A stretch of 64,000 bases of DNA from Rhabdophis nuchalis (taxonomy: Eukaryota > Chordata > Lepidosauria > Squamata > Natricidae): assembly GCA_039707465.1 (NCBI GenBank), contig CM077643.1, forward strand, positions 322,467,919 through 322,531,918, written 5' to 3'. A model generated the notes under the pieces. The model did not search any database. It saw only the letters and a program-made list of their open reading frames with translations, and was not told the origin of the DNA. The position numbers were made by a program, and so were the translations under genes. Position 1 is the first letter of the stretch. Every line of letters begins with the position of its first letter. This document shows, in pieces, positions 1 through 11,766 of the stretch.

Positions 1-653
1 TTTATAAATCCCCTTGACCAACATATTTTTCATTATAGTAGAATTCATCATAATACAAATATTCTATCAATTGTTTCTACCTATAGCAATATTTTCTTGT
101 CCAAAGCTATGAGACAAAATACTACCCAAGTTACTATTCACTAGTGCAGGATATGAAAAGTGATGATGACAGTCAATTTTCAATAGTTGCTTTCCTCCTG
201 CACACATAAAATCTGGATTATACATACAAATTCAGTAGCATGATTATTGCATCAAGCAAAAAAGGCTATCAAATATTTTACGATGGTACCCTATTCTTAC
301 AGTTTTGGAGCACCAAACATTTCCCAGAATGGCCTTTTTTCCAGTTTGTATTGCTAGGTTCATTAGAAGAGGTTTCTTACAGGGTAAAAAAAATAAAAAG
401 CAGTTGCTAAAAATCCTAAAAGATTGGGTGAGAACTGTGCCACTGTAGATGTCCATTTGTTATCTTCAATCTTATGCTATAGATTAAATGCATTATAACA
501 GAGAAATAGAAAAAATCGGTCTGCATAAATAAGAATGGTAGAATCATCCAGTCAAAACTGGTATTCAGTCAGTTCTATAGTTCTCAAACTATTCCAAAAA
601 GTAGTGTCCGTATTAATCAGGATCTTCTCATACAAGTATTGTCAGACTTGTCA
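1..653. other. unannotated AT-rich DNA
   Basis: No open frame with recognisable protein character, no repeat I can name and no RNA gene is visible. Base composition is AT-rich and ordinary for squamate intergenic or intronic DNA. Confidence 0.5.
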
Positions 654-655
654 CT

Positions 656-897
656 AGCAATAGCAGTTAGACTTATATACCACTTCACAGTGCTTTACAA
701 CCCTCTCTAAGTGGTTTATAGAGTCAAAATATTTCCCCCAAATAATTTGGGTCCTCATTTTACCCACTTCAGAAGGCTGGAAGGCTAAGATAACTTTGAG
801 CCTGGTGAGATTTGAACTGCCAAATTGCAGGCAGCCAGCAGGTAGCAGAAGTAGCCTGCAGTACTGCACTCTAACCACTGCACCATGGTGGCTCACT
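656..897 (-). mobile_element. tRNA-derived squamate SINE, minus strand
   Basis: Read on the minus strand, the element starts with a tRNA-like head (a GCCACCATGG-type start, then an A-box-like TGGTTAGAGTG and a B-box-like segment). It then has a body with 'TGAGGACCC' and 'CCTCTCTAA' (plus-strand sense) and ends in a tail containing 'TATATAAGTCTAA'. The same order recurs at 2583-2613 with 4979-5177, at 15351-15576 and at 58304-58537. The A and B boxes indicate an RNA polymerase III internal promoter. No protein is encoded. I assign it to the squamate tRNA-SINEs from family knowledge; the exact subfamily is not determined. Confidence 0.8.
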
Positions 898-2582
898 ATG
901 AATCTTTAAACTATACTTCCTATCAATTTCAGAAACAGCTTAGGTCTGTTTGGTAACATGTATGTGACTGGGTTCAAGCACATTTTTAATGTGGGTCAAC
1001 ACCATGTATGCATGAAGTTCTTGTTTCTATTAATGAGTTGTTCCTCCTTTGTAACTGAAATCAGACATCTTGCTTTTAAAGTACTTTTAAATTTTGTTTA
1101 CAACGTTCAGTATGTTCCCAGATCACCTGCCCTCAATATTTGGTTGGAGTGACAATTGATAATAACAAGAATTTCACTACTGTTTACTCTTTCCTCATTA
1201 ACTTGCAACCATGGAGGGTAGATTGAATAGCTCCATCATCAGCCAAAAGTAGTTTTTTTCCCATTGCTAATGAAAAATGTCTGACTTTCCCTCCCCCAAT
1301 ACATATTTGTGCATCATTAATCATTATCAGAGAAGCATGAAGCTGCTTCAGAGGTTCTATATAACTGGTAAGAGAAAGCAAAACCGAATCTCTCTTATTT
1401 CTTCCATCTGTCTTCACATCTTTTACATCTAAAGGGAAAAGGAAATATAGGCATCCTGAAATTTACAGAGAATATCCTGTGCAATATACATACCAATTTC
1501 CTCCACTTTGTATGATATTTGGAGGAGTAGAATGGATCAATTGTTTAGTATGTCTGAAACCAACTGCAGTGAGATTCATGGCTGGTACTGATTTGAAGAA
1601 GAGTCATTCATACCTATTCTAAAACCTTGGAATGCATAATCAGCAAAGATCAAACTACACTGAACATTTAATAAATACAGTATCTATCATCAGCTTGAAA
1701 CTGTAAAGAAAGATTCCTCTTTCGTTTTTTGCTAGCCTTCTATAAAGATATGAGGGGGATGTGGCAGGACTCTTGATAATTTGACCAAATCAAATCAAAT
1801 CAGCTTCTTTTGCTGCTATGTTTTGATAGATTCAGTGAGCTCTTTTTGTCATAACCACAATACTTTGGGCTATTATTATTTTTATTTTTATCTGATAAGT
1901 CGCAATCTCTCCCTCTACTTTGGTCTTCTCTCAACAAAAGCAGTTATATCCTGCCCTATTTTCTTCCTTCTAATCTAAAGAGCTGTGGCTCCCCATTAAT
2001 TGCTGGAATAAACCTTATTTCTCTGTTATTTAAAATACGTAGCTGTAGAGGGAAAGTGTCTAGAAACATACATTTAATCAGCTACAGATGTTGTGGAAAA
2101 CCATCCAGTAATAGCTTCATCCAAAAACACAGGCAATTCCATTGTCAAATACAATTGTTAATAACACTGTACTTTTTGTTTTGTTTTGTTTTCCTTTATG
2201 CTGCTTCATGAATTCAGCATTCTAAATTAAAAATATATATAGCATGAATTGTCTTGGGTGAACACCTGGACTCCAAGCAAGTCTTATTTAGCTGAACCAT
2301 AGGCCACTTGCTAAACTTGCTAAACTGTTGCATGTGGAGGGACAAAGATTAGAGCAAATGTTTTTGCACAAAGAACTCTGTTGGAAGAGGCAATAAAGCA
2401 CTGTTGGACTCACAGTTTTGACAGCAACAACACCTCTCCTGTGATAACCAAGTGCTAGCAAGAAGCTCCTTTGTTTTTCATCTATGCCATTAAATTAGTA
2501 TAGCCTCCCTTTCTTGGCAGAAACTAATAGTTGACCTTGGATGATCTCAAAAGGTACGCAGGGTCAATTTGGTGTCAAAAAT
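898..2582. other. unannotated AT-rich DNA
   Basis: No recognisable coding region, repeat family or RNA gene. Short open frames here have no domain-like content. A host exon cannot be excluded by eye. Confidence 0.45.
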
Positions 2583-2613
2583 TATAGCAACAGCACTCAG
2601 ACTTATATGCCGC

Positions 2614-4638
2614 CCCAGGCGCATGATGGTACCTGAAAGGTTCCAGACGGAGCTTGGGCCACTACCTGTAGCCCTGACCCGCGCCCGGATGGAGGACCTA
2701 GTGGCTGCATGGAATAGTGCGGCCATTGGGGCCTTGGACCGGGTTGCGCCTTTGTGGCCTTTCTTGCGGCAGCGAACCACCCTGACTCCCTGGTTCTCCC
2801 AGGAGCTGAGGGTGATGAAGCGCCACAAGAGACGCCTAGAGAGGAGATGGAGATCCACACGCTCTGAATCTGACCGAAAACAGGTAAGATCCCATTTGAG
2901 GACTTACATTGTGGCGATAAAATTGGCCAAACGTCGGTATTGCGCCACTCTTATCGCGTCCGCAGATAACCACCCTGCCACCCTGTTTGGGGTGACCTGC
3001 TCCCTCCTTCAACAGAGGCCGCGGGAAGCCCCTCTACAGGGCAGAGCAGAGGAATTTGGGGAGTATCTGCAGGACAAAATCGCTCAGATTCGGAGCGAGT
3101 TGGTCTCCACCGAAAGTGGTCCAGAGGAGGTGTCGGAAGCGGGTCTTGAGATACCATTCTGGGAGGAGTTTGACTCTGTTACTTCCTATGATATGGACAG
3201 GTTGCGTAGGAGATTGAGGGCCACCACATGTTTATTGGACCCGTGTCCCTCCTGGCTTGTACTGGCATCCTGGGAGGTTTCACGAGGCTGGCTCCAGGAA
3301 ATAGTGAATGCTTCTTTGAGTGAGGGGTTCTTGCCTATCGTCTTGAAAGAGGCGGTGGTGAGGCCTCTCCTCAAGAAGTCTTCCCTGGACCCAGCATTGT
3401 TAGTAAATTACCATCCGGTCTCCAACCTTCACTTTTTGTCGAAGGTTGTAGAGAGTATGGTGGCACAACAGTTTCCACGTCATCTGGAGGAAATTGATTA
3501 TCTGGACCCACGCCAGTCCGGCTTCCGGCCCGGTCACAGCACCGAGACGGCATTGGTCGCATTGGTGGATGATCTCTGGAGGGCCAGAGATGGGGGTTGT
3601 TCTTCCATCCTGGTCCTATTAGACCTCTCGGCGGCTTTTGATACCATCGACCATGGTATCCTATTGCATTGACTGGAGGGGTTGGGGGTGAGGGGCACCA
3701 TTTTACAGTGGTTCTCCTCCTACCTCTCCAGTCTGTCGCAATTTGTATTGGCAGGGGAGCAGAGGTCGACCTCGAGGCCTCTCACTTGTGGGGTGTCTCA
3801 GGGGTCGGTCCTCTCGCCTCTCTTGTTCAATACATATATGAAGCCGCTGGGCGAGATCATACGTGGATTTGGGGTAGATTACTGTCTGTACGCGGATGAC
3901 ACCCAGCTGTACATCTCTACCCCAAACCACCCCAACAATGCCGTCGAAGTGATGTCCCGATGTCTGGAAGCCGTGCGGATCTGGATGGGAAGGAACAGAC
4001 TCAAGCTCAACCCATCCAAGACTGAGTGGCTGTGGCTACCAGCGCCCCGGTTCAACCAGTTGACGCCATCACTGGCCATAGGGGGTGAACATCTAGCCCC
4101 CGGCACACAACTTAGGCATCCTCCTGGATTCTCGGCTGTCAATAGAAGATCATGTGACAGCCGTGACCAGGTTCGCCTGGTGCGCCAGTTGCATCCCCTA
4201 TTGGACCGGGACGCCCTTCGCACGGTCACTCATGCACTTGTGACGTCTCGTCTGGACTACTGCAATGCTTTCTACATGGGGCTCCCCTTGAGATGCACTC
4301 GGAGGCTACAGCTGGTCCAGAACGCGGCCACGTGGGCAGTTATGGGAGTTACTAGATACTCCCATGTAACACCACTCCTGCGCGAGCTGCACTGGCTGCC
4401 TGTGGCCTTTCGGGTGCGTTTCAAGGTGTTGATTATCATCTTTAAAGCGCTCCATGGCACAGGACCTAGTCATTTGTGGGATCGTATCCTGCCCCATACA
4501 TCCCTTCGGCCAATTCGCTCACACAGAGAGGGACTTCTCCAGGTGCCGTCCACCAGGCAATGCCAGTGGGCGACGCCCAGGGGAAGGGCCTTCTCTGTGA
4601 TGGGCCCGACCCTCTGGAATGACCTACCCCCGGATTAG
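2614..4638 (+). pseudogene. L2-like LINE ORF2 pseudogene (reverse transcriptase)
   Basis: The reading frame carries reverse-transcriptase motif A (LDLSAAFDTIDHGIL), a motif B variant (GVSQGSVLSPLLFN; the usual P is S) and the catalytic motif C YADDTQLY. These are typical of the CR1/L2 clade. The frame is stopped at 3670-3672 by a TGA where the sister copies have CGA, then continues in the same frame. Compensating small indels around 4110-4180 garble about 20 residues. A premature TAG stands at 4636-4638. It is non-functional as it stands. The 5' part, including the endonuclease, is missing. Confidence 0.88.
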
Positions 4639-4978
4639 AATAACCACGGACCTCCGCACCTTCCGCCAAAAAGTAAAAACTTATTTGTTCAGGCCGGTTT
4701 GGCCCCAGTCAAACCGGCCTGAAAAAACCGGCCTGAAAAACTTATTTGTTCAGGCCGGCTTGCCCCAGTCTGTTTTTGCAAATTGTCTATTTGGTTTTAA
4801 TGGGTTACAATTTTAATGTTCTTAAATTCTAGTACAGGGTAATTTAATTCGTTTTTAACTTTGCATGTTTTGTATGTTTTTAGATGGTTTTTAATTTTCC
4901 TGTACACCGCCCCGAGTCCCTTCGGGGAGAGGGGGCAGTTTATAAATGTAATAAATTATTATTATTATTATTATTAAT
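2614..4978 (+). mobile_element. 5'-truncated L2-like (CR1/L2 clade) LINE
   Basis: This non-LTR retrotransposon copy keeps the region downstream of the endonuclease, the reverse transcriptase, the C-terminal part and the 3' UTR. The 3' end reads CGCCCCGAGTCCC...GGGGGCAGTTTATAAATG and is followed by an ATT repeat tail (4956-4978). It is 5'-truncated, as most LINE copies are, relative to the full-length copy at 22521-27068. TATGCCGC duplications flank it, inside a SINE. In the 3' UTR, a block containing 'TTATTTGTTCAGGCCGG' is duplicated (about 4678-4760). Confidence 0.88.
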
Positions 4979-5194
4979 TATGCCGCTTTAAAATGCTTTA
5001 CAGCCCTCTCTAAGCGGTTTACAGAGTCAGCATATTGGCCCCATCAATCTGGGTCCTCATTTTACCCACCTCAACCTTGAGCCTGTTGAGATTTGAATTG
5101 CCAAATTGCAAGCAGCCGGCAGGCAGCAGAAGTAGCCTACAGTATTGTACTCTAACCACTGCGCCACCACGGCTCATATACAAAATAAAACACT

Positions 5195-6190
5195 GGATTC
5201 AACCATTTAGCAATTCCCCAAAATGCAGAGAACTATCTTGGTCTCTCAAATTTAAATTTATTGATCAGCTCATAAAACTAACACACATATCTAAAAAAAA
5301 TGTACACAACGTAACTCATGGTTCTCTGTCTAGATGGTCTCTGGTGATGAGCCGAAAGGCAGAGAGGGAAACAGTATGTCTCCTCCCTTAATGGGGCCCT
5401 AACAGGAATCTGTGAAAACAATTATCTATACTAAATAATCCTGTCTCAGCTGATGCAATGGGTAGAGCCGGTTAGGCTGAATTGCTAGGCTTCTGCCTTG
5501 AATGCATTGCAGCTCCGGTTCGAATCCCAGTGGGGAGTGTGGCCAACTGATGAGAGCTAATAAGCTCGAAATAGATCTGTCTTGGTCTCTCAAATTTAAA
5601 TTTATTGATCAGACACACACACACACATATGTGTGTGTGTGTGTGTGTGTTAGTTTTATGAGCTGATCAATAAATTAAATTAGAGAGAGACCAGGATAGG
5701 TCTATTTCGAGCTTATTAGCTCTCATCAGCTGGCCATACCCCTTATTGGGATTCGAACCGGGGCTGTGTTGCATGCTAGGCAAGGAGCCTAGCACTTTAG
5801 CCAAGCCGGTTCCCCTTATTGCATCAGCTGAGACAGGGTATATTAGTATAGGTAATTGTTTCACAACAACCTGTTATTAGGCCCCAATTAAGGGAGGAGA
5901 CATTCTGTTTCCTGTGTCTAGCAACACAGCCCCGGTTCGAATCCCAGTAAGGGGTATGGCCAGCTGATGAGAGCTAATAAACTCAAAATAGATCTATCCG
6001 GGTCTCTCTCTAATTTAATTTATTGATCAGCTCATAAAACTAACACACATATCTAAAAAATTACACAACGTAATTCTTGGCTTGCTGTCTAAATGGTCTC
6101 TGGTGATGAGCCGAAAGGCAGGAAAGGAAACAGAATGTCTCCTCCCTTAATTGGGGCCTAATAACAGGTTGTTGTGAAACAATTACCTAT

Positions 6191-6226
<36 letters not shown>

Positions 6227-6230
6227 TTTA
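5195..6230. repeat. tRNA-box repeat array in both orientations with CA/TG microsatellites
   Basis: A unit with a B-box-like GGTTCGAATCCCAGT, then 'GGCCAACTGATGAGAGC', 'ATAGATCT' and 'TTTATTGATCAGCTCA' appears on the plus strand (about 5431-5611). It appears on the minus strand at about 5654-5880 and again on the plus strand from about 5930. The first two meet at an ACAC.../GTGT... tract (5611-5653), giving a large inverted repeat. A further (AC)n lies at about 6192-6224. The same unit occurs at 9915-10080, 11885-12365 and 51225-52185. The box arrangement suggests a tRNA-derived SINE-like family, but I do not recognise a name for it. Confidence 0.65.
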
Positions 6231-7527
6231 TATACATACTTTATCTGGCAAATGACACTTTCAAAAGTCTTTGCAAAGAAAAGGGCCAAAATCATATATA
6301 AAGAGACTCAAAAATTTCAGTCTTCTTTATGATGGTTTACACTTTGGCAGTTCCAGAGTGGATTCTGGATCATATGCTTAATACTAAGGCATGTCACACC
6401 CGCTACTTCAAACTAACCATACCATGAACTTTGCAAGATATTCTGGGCTTAACCAATTGTTTGAACCTCATTCTACATTGCTCATGTCAAAATGAATATA
6501 GAACAAATGCTATATGGATGGAACATTTCCTAAATTGCCACATGTTTCAAAAAACCCACCCACCTTCTCTGCTCCACTGCTCCTGTTTCATTAAATATTT
6601 TAAAATGAGAAAAAAATCCAATATAGTATATCCTACATGTTAGGCAAGAAATCCAATTTGATTAGTATATTCCTTAATCACTTTTTTTTAAAAAGTACTC
6701 AACCACCTGTGACATATTAAATCTGCCTCATAATAAGTTACACAGTCTGAAGGTTGGCTGCTGAACAACTGGTTTTTTTTTTAAAGAAAAAGACTTGAAG
6801 AAAAGGACAGATGACCAAAAAAAATCTACTTAGGATTTTTAAAAACCTAAATCCATTTGCCAATTTCTTTCTATTGTATAGGAATTGTAGCACATATTAC
6901 AATTTTTTTTAAAAAAAATTAGTAAGTGTAAAAAGGAAAGTTTGGACCCCTAATTTGCAACTTTCAAAACCAATGTCCTAATCACCCTTTTGCTATTTAT
7001 TCAAAAAAGAGATTTTTTTGAAAGTCCTTAAACTTATACTTAAAACTTTTTTGTTAAGGATTGAAGGAAATTCAATGTTTTCTTCAATTGAATGGTGCTA
7101 TAGATGAAAAGCAGTTAACAAACAATTTACAAAAAGTGATTACAAAAGGAATCTGGTATCCATAAAAGCACCAAACACAGTTTGGGGCAGAGATGACATT
7201 TTTTTGACTCCCAGAGTTTTAAACCAGATGGAGACTATTATTTTACAGTTTCCTAGAAAGGAGCAACTGTCCAGGGCACTTGTGGGCAATCCCTTTTTCA
7301 GAGAGGAATCCCAAAAAGCCAGTCCATTTGCTGGTTCTTCATGCCAATGCAGTTGTAGTCATCTTCACTTTGACATTTCTTCAGCAGAAATCACCTGTTT
7401 GTCAACTTCTTTTAAAGACAGATTGTTCTTGGAAATTTTCCTCTATATTGCAATGAATGGGCCCCAAAATACTTATGTGACTGAGCTTTTCAGAAGGTTG
7501 TATTTCAAAGGAAGGAGTGAAAGAGAA
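6231..7527. other. unannotated AT-rich DNA
   Basis: AT-rich, with several A and T homopolymer runs. No gene or named repeat is recognised. One 133-codon open frame at 7204-7605 runs into the adjacent LINE fragment and has no domain-like content. Confidence 0.4.
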
Positions 7528-7529
7528 AT

Positions 7530-7968
7530 TTATTTATTTTTATTTTCATTTTATTTTAATCACATTTATATCCTGCCCTTCTCCACGAAGGACCCAGGAA
7601 TTTAAAAACATACAAAACAATAAATACAGAATTTAAAAACATATTAAATTACAATCCTATGCTAAAATCCAAATTAAAATCCCCAGTTTAAAACTATCTA
7701 AAATAGCCCCGACGGGAGGTTAGGCTAGGCTGGCTTGCTGAAAGAGATGTGTCTTTAGACACTGGCGGAAGAGGCGGAGGTCCGAGATGGTACGCAATTC
7801 AGGGGGTAGGTCGTTCCAAAGGGCAGGGCCCGCCACAGAGAAGGCTCTTCCCCTGGGTGTTGCCAGTCAGCATTGCCCGGCCAATGGCACCCTGAGAAGG
7901 CCCTCTCTGTGGGAGCGGATCAGCCGAAGGGATGTATGGGGCAGGAGACGGTCTCGCATATAACTAAT
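7530..7968 (-). mobile_element. L2-like LINE 3' end fragment, minus strand
   Basis: The plus strand reads TATATCCTGCCCTTCTCC followed by the AATTTAAAAACATA 3' UTR region. It then shows the complement of the ORF2 C-terminus (the segment giving 'CCGCCACAGAGAAGG' and 'AGGTCGTTCCAAAGGGC'). This matches the 3' ends of the other L2-like copies read in reverse. Only the last part of ORF2 and the 3' UTR remain. Confidence 0.85.
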
Positions 7969-7988
7969 TTTAGTACACACATGCACAC

Positions 7989-8131
7989 CAGTGGTGGGTT
8001 GCTAATTTTTTTACTACTGGTTCGGGTGCACTCCCATGCACGCTCGTTTGTGTGATACTTCTGAGCATGCGCAGAAGCGTCCTGGTAGGTGGACAGAACT
8101 TCCCACCACTACTACTACCAGGAACAACCCA
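7989..8131. mobile_element. hAT-like non-autonomous element (CAGTGGTGGGTTGC family), right end eroded
   Basis: It starts CAGTGGTGGGTTGCTAA and ends near AACAACCCA, matching the 165-bp element at 46242-46406 across most of its length. The right terminus appears to have been overwritten by the CT-rich microsatellite that follows, so no clear target duplication can be read. Confidence 0.65.
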
Positions 8132-8249
8132 TCTCTCTCTCTCTCTCTCTCTCTCTCCCCCCCTCTCTTCCTCCCTCTCCCTCTCCCTCTCCCTCTTCCT
8201 CTCTCTCTCTCATACACACACACACACACACACATACACACACACACAC
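8131..8249. repeat. compound (CT)n/(CCCTCT)n/(CA)n microsatellite
   Basis: An uninterrupted pyrimidine tract of CT and CCCTCT units passes into an alternating CA tract. The polypyrimidine part could form triplex DNA and the CA part left-handed DNA; this is inferred from sequence type only. Confidence 0.95.
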
Positions 8250-8559
8250 TGAGTAACAAATGGGAGAACCAGGTCTTAGCCCTCAGATTAGGCATGGAAC
8301 TCTTTTCTTTCTCTCTCTCTTTCCCCCTCTCCCTCCCTCTCCCCCCCCAAAAAACACACACATTTGTACTTTTATAAATCTTGAGGAATACTGATTATGC
8401 TCCCTGTTGCTCAGTACTCCTGCTTTAGTTCAGTGCCGATTTAAAACTCAATAATCCATTTTTTATTAGATGTGAAATGGAACCCATTCTTTGAACATGG
8501 CTTTGATTCTGTGGTGTTGCTTTGTTCTGCAGAGCAGTAATAAAGAGAGAATCTTCCTA

Positions 8560-8830
8560 AAGGGTCACCAAAATTGAAGAAAGATTAAAAGAAACTGGAA
8601 CAAGTACATAGAAGAGCAACAAAATTATTAAGGACCACTGAGTGATATTGAAGAAGCAGGGTGCATTTAGCCCTGAGAATACTAAAAGGATGCTATAGAA
8701 AAGAGATCAAAATTTATGCCATCATGCTGCAGAATATACGACATGGAATAATTATGGATTTCATGCTGATTTCAATTGTCTGTTTTAAAAAATCCTAAAA
8801 GAAAAGGCAACCTGATATCAGAACCAATAC
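8560..8830 (+). mobile_element. old CR1-type LINE fragment (tentative)
   Basis: The segment containing 'GAAGAGCAACAAAATTATTA' resembles the pre-terminal part of CR1 ORF2 and 3' UTR on the sense strand. It is highly diverged and has no open frame. The assignment rests on pattern memory and is tentative. Confidence 0.4.
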
Positions 8831-8930
8831 CTCAGAGCAGTAGTGGGTTCTCCTTTGATTCATAATCTGGAATGATTGGTTTGGATTCCTGCATTGAGCA
8901 AAGCTTAGATTCAATGGCTCAATGCACCCT

Positions 8931-8980
8931 TCTAATTGTATATATGCTATAAATTTCTAATTGTATATATGCTATAAATT
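8931..8980. repeat. short tandem duplication of about 25 bp
   Basis: Two adjacent copies of a unit beginning TTCTAATTGTATATATGC, probably from a replication slip. Confidence 0.85.
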
Positions 8981-9512
8981 ATATGCCATGGTCCTTTGGT
9001 TTCCCATAGGAAGAAGATTAGGTCATTGCAAATTATAATTATTGAAAACATTCATTTTAATTGTTTCAAAATGGTATTTAAAGCATCCCAAATAATATGC
9101 ACATTATTAGGCTTTAAGGCAATGTCTAGTGATGAACAGAGATATATATTGTTCAAAAACAATGTTTCTAAACCACAACTGAAGGAGCATATTATTCATA
9201 TTTTCCACATAACACAATCTTACCAGAGGAAAAATTTGTTATAACTGTGAAGTTAAATATAAATCAGTGAAAAACTTCACATTCCAAAGATGGAGTCTAA
9301 TGTTTTGCTTTCTATTAGCAAAACGAGAGGCTTCCTTCCTGTCTTCAAAATCTATATGGGTCAAACTGTAGCCCTGTAGAAAAGAGAAGAAGCAAGCAGA
9401 ATTGCCCTTCAATGTTGCCCCTTTTCCATTTCATTGGCATACATAACATGTAGAAATACATGTACATGTTTGGAATAGAATATTAGATTCCATCCAAAGC
9501 AATTCTATACAT

Positions 9513-9628
9513 CAGTGTTTCTCAACCAGCCACTTTAAGATGGGTAGACTTCAACTCCCAGAATTCCTCAAGCAGCATGGGTGGCTGGAGAATTCTGGGA
9601 ATTGAAGACCACCCATCTTAAAGTGTCA
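9513..9628. mobile_element. palindromic MITE, CAGTGTTTCTCAACC type
   Basis: It begins CAGTGTTTCTCAACC and contains ACTTCAACTCCCAGAATTC. After a short centre it runs back through the complementary GAATTCTGGGA and CATCTTAAAGT. The right terminus is lost, so no target duplication can be read. Related palindromes are at 44313, 50831, 55059 and 60046. Confidence 0.7.
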
Positions 9629-9865
9629 AAAGAAAGAATTCAGGCAATTTAGATTCAGCCTGAAGCCAGATAATTTTGTGCATTAAATTGACCGATGGTA
9701 CAATAACCTTTTGGGGAACAGATATCATAAATCCAAATTCCTGCAGCATTCTCAGAAAATCACTCAGGCTACACATCTGAACCATCCATTAAAAAAAAAA
9801 TTACCTAATAATGGCCAATTTATAAGTGTGTGTGTGTGAGAGAGAGAGATACATTTTTGTGCTGA

Positions 9866-9914
9866 TAAATAAATAAATAAACAAATAAACAAACAAACAA
9901 ACAAACAAATAAAT
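9866..9914. repeat. (AAAT)n/(AAAC)n microsatellite
   Basis: AAAT and AAAC tetranucleotide units. It adjoins a copy of the tRNA-box repeat (about 9915-10080, minus strand). Confidence 0.9.
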
Positions 9915-10080
9915 AAGAGAGAGTAATATAGATCTATTTCAAGCTATTTAGCTCTCATCAGCTGGCCATACCCTTCCTGGGAATTGAACCTGGGAAGTAT
10001 TATACGTGATGCAGTTGTAATTTCCACTAGGCCACAGGTTCTCCTCCTGATCAGCTGAGCCAGGGGAATAAGTATATACT
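9915..10080 (-). repeat. tRNA-box repeat copy, minus strand
   Basis: The text 'AGATCTATTTCAAGC', 'AGCTCTCATCAGCTGGCC' and 'GGGAATTGAACC' is the complement of the 5195-6230 unit, with the B-box complement recognisable. Confidence 0.6.
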
Positions 10081-10391
10081 TCTATAATTATAATTAAATT
10101 TATACCCCGCCCTTCTCCGGAGAACACCCAGGACGGTGCACAGGAATTTAAAAACATACAAAACGACAAAATACAAAATTTAAAAGACATATTAAATTAC
10201 CATCCTATGCTAAAATCCAATTTAAAACTGTCTAAAATAGTTCCAGCGGAAGGTTACGCTAGGCCGGCTTGATGAAATAGATGTGTCTTTAGATACTGGC
10301 GGAAGAGGCGGAGGTCCGAGATGGTACGAAGTTCAGAGGGTAGGTCGTTCCAAAGGGCGGGGCCCGCCACAGAGAAGGCCCTTCCCCTACT
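10081..10391 (-). mobile_element. L2-like LINE 3' end fragment, minus strand
   Basis: The plus strand shows ATACCCCGCCCTTCTCC, the 3' UTR complement and then 'GAGATGGTACGAAGTTC' and 'CCGCCACAGAGAAGG' from the ORF2 C-terminus. It is truncated after about 310 bp and nearly collinear with 7530-7968. Confidence 0.85.
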
Positions 10392-11760
10392 TGTGTCACA
10401 ACACCCTGGTAAGCCCCAAATATCTGGGTCAGTGAAGTTCCTACAGAGAAGTAGGTGACTTCTTCACATTGCTTTAAAGCCTAATAATGTCACAAATCTT
10501 GACAAGTCATTTATATTATTAAATTCTTGGGAATGTTCATCGTGAAAGTTATGAAAGTTCACAGTAGAATATCCTTTCTGGCGTCTGTTTGCCTGGAATC
10601 TCATGTAGAGAGATTTACACACAATAATCAAATTATTAAATCATACGTATTCTTTAATTAAACTGCAGATAGCTTCAAATAATTTTACATCAACCGCAAG
10701 CTGGGGGGAAAAACCATTCTGTTTCATTTAACAGTTTTTACTGGGAAAGATTAACCAGGTTTAACAGTTTTCTCAAAGGGCAAAATCAGAAGCAAGTATT
10801 GAGTTTGAAGGTTTTGTCAGAGTGACAAAATGTGTGGGGTGAAGTCATGACAACACTCCATCCCTTAAATATGTGCATGCAATATTCTGGCAGATGTACA
10901 AAGGGATGGGTACAAAATGGCACAATAAGCATTTCATCATTTCCTGCCTGCCCCCTCAGTGGATAACAACTCTTGATATTCTTCCCCAATAGCTTGAAAT
11001 GAACTATTGGAGGTCTCACACCAGCTCACTCCATTGAAGAATCAACGGTTAAATTTTCTGGAATTATGAAAATTGGCAGTTAACAGCCCTTTGAAATATT
11101 TCAGATAAACAGTATAAACTACAACTACTAATCCTTCTGTGGAAAGCCTCCCCCGCTTCCCCAGATTAAAATATTCTTTATTCTTAATCTTAAAAAGAGG
11201 CAGGATAGAATATTTCCCCTGAAGGAGAAATGGAGAAAAATCTTAACAAAGGCAGAAAGCAGCCCTAGTCTTCTTTCCATAGGAAAACAGCCTCAAGCAG
11301 AAGCTTGAAGAAGCTGGTCTTTATGAATGGAGGTTTTGTATTTTACAGTCCATGGGTCACTGCTGGCCTGGGGATAGACCCAGTCCAGCCCACAGCCTTG
11401 GTGATAGGGTGGGGCATTGGCAATGCGGAGCAGTATGGCATCAGCAGAGGGTGGCATGACATTGCAGCAGGGATGTCAGAGAGTAGAGTAGAGGCATTGG
11501 GGTAGAGGCAGGGGCATAGGAGATGGGACAGGCTATGAGGGCAGGGCGGTGGCATCCCTCCACAACAGTCCCAGGTTCACATGTGGCTCCTTGTGAAAAT
11601 TAACTGTCCACTTCTATTGCAAGGCAAACTTGTATGAGAATTCACTGGATTGATCAAATTCTTCTATTCCTTATGAACTGAAAGTTATGCAAAAGAGCTG
11701 CTAATGAGAATGCTCTGAGTCTAGTGGGTTCTAAATGGATACCTTTCAATCAGAAGAAGT
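10392..11760. other. unannotated DNA
   Basis: Only the start (about 10392-10425, ACTTGTGTCACAACACCCTG) matches something else in the window, the repeat block at 51841-51875. The remainder holds no gene or named repeat that I can support. Confidence 0.4.
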
Positions 11761-11766
11761 AATTTG

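Larger units (their letters stand above)
2583..5177 (-). mobile_element. tRNA-derived SINE split by an L2-like LINE
   Basis: The SINE 3' tail lies at 2583-2613 (minus strand; plus-strand text reads CAGACTTATATGCCGC). The remainder lies at 4979-5177, starting with TATGCCGC again and running through the 'CCTCTCTAAGCGG' body to the tRNA-like head at the right end. The repeated TATGCCGC (2606-2613 and 4979-4986) is best read as the target-site duplication of the L2-like insertion between them. The SINE must therefore predate the LINE insertion. Confidence 0.75.

Noticed and set aside
5505..5560. Possible functional tRNA gene because of GGTTCGAATCCCAGT.
   Set aside because: No acceptor stem or anticodon arm can be paired around it, and the unit is repeated many times in degenerate form.
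7204..7605. 133-codon frame as a possible host exon.
   Set aside because: The 3' end lies in a LINE fragment and the rest shows no recognisable domain or codon-like composition.
8014..8377. 115-codon minus and 113-codon plus frames over 8.0-8.4 kb.
   Set aside because: They read through CT/CA simple repeats and show only low-complexity sequence.
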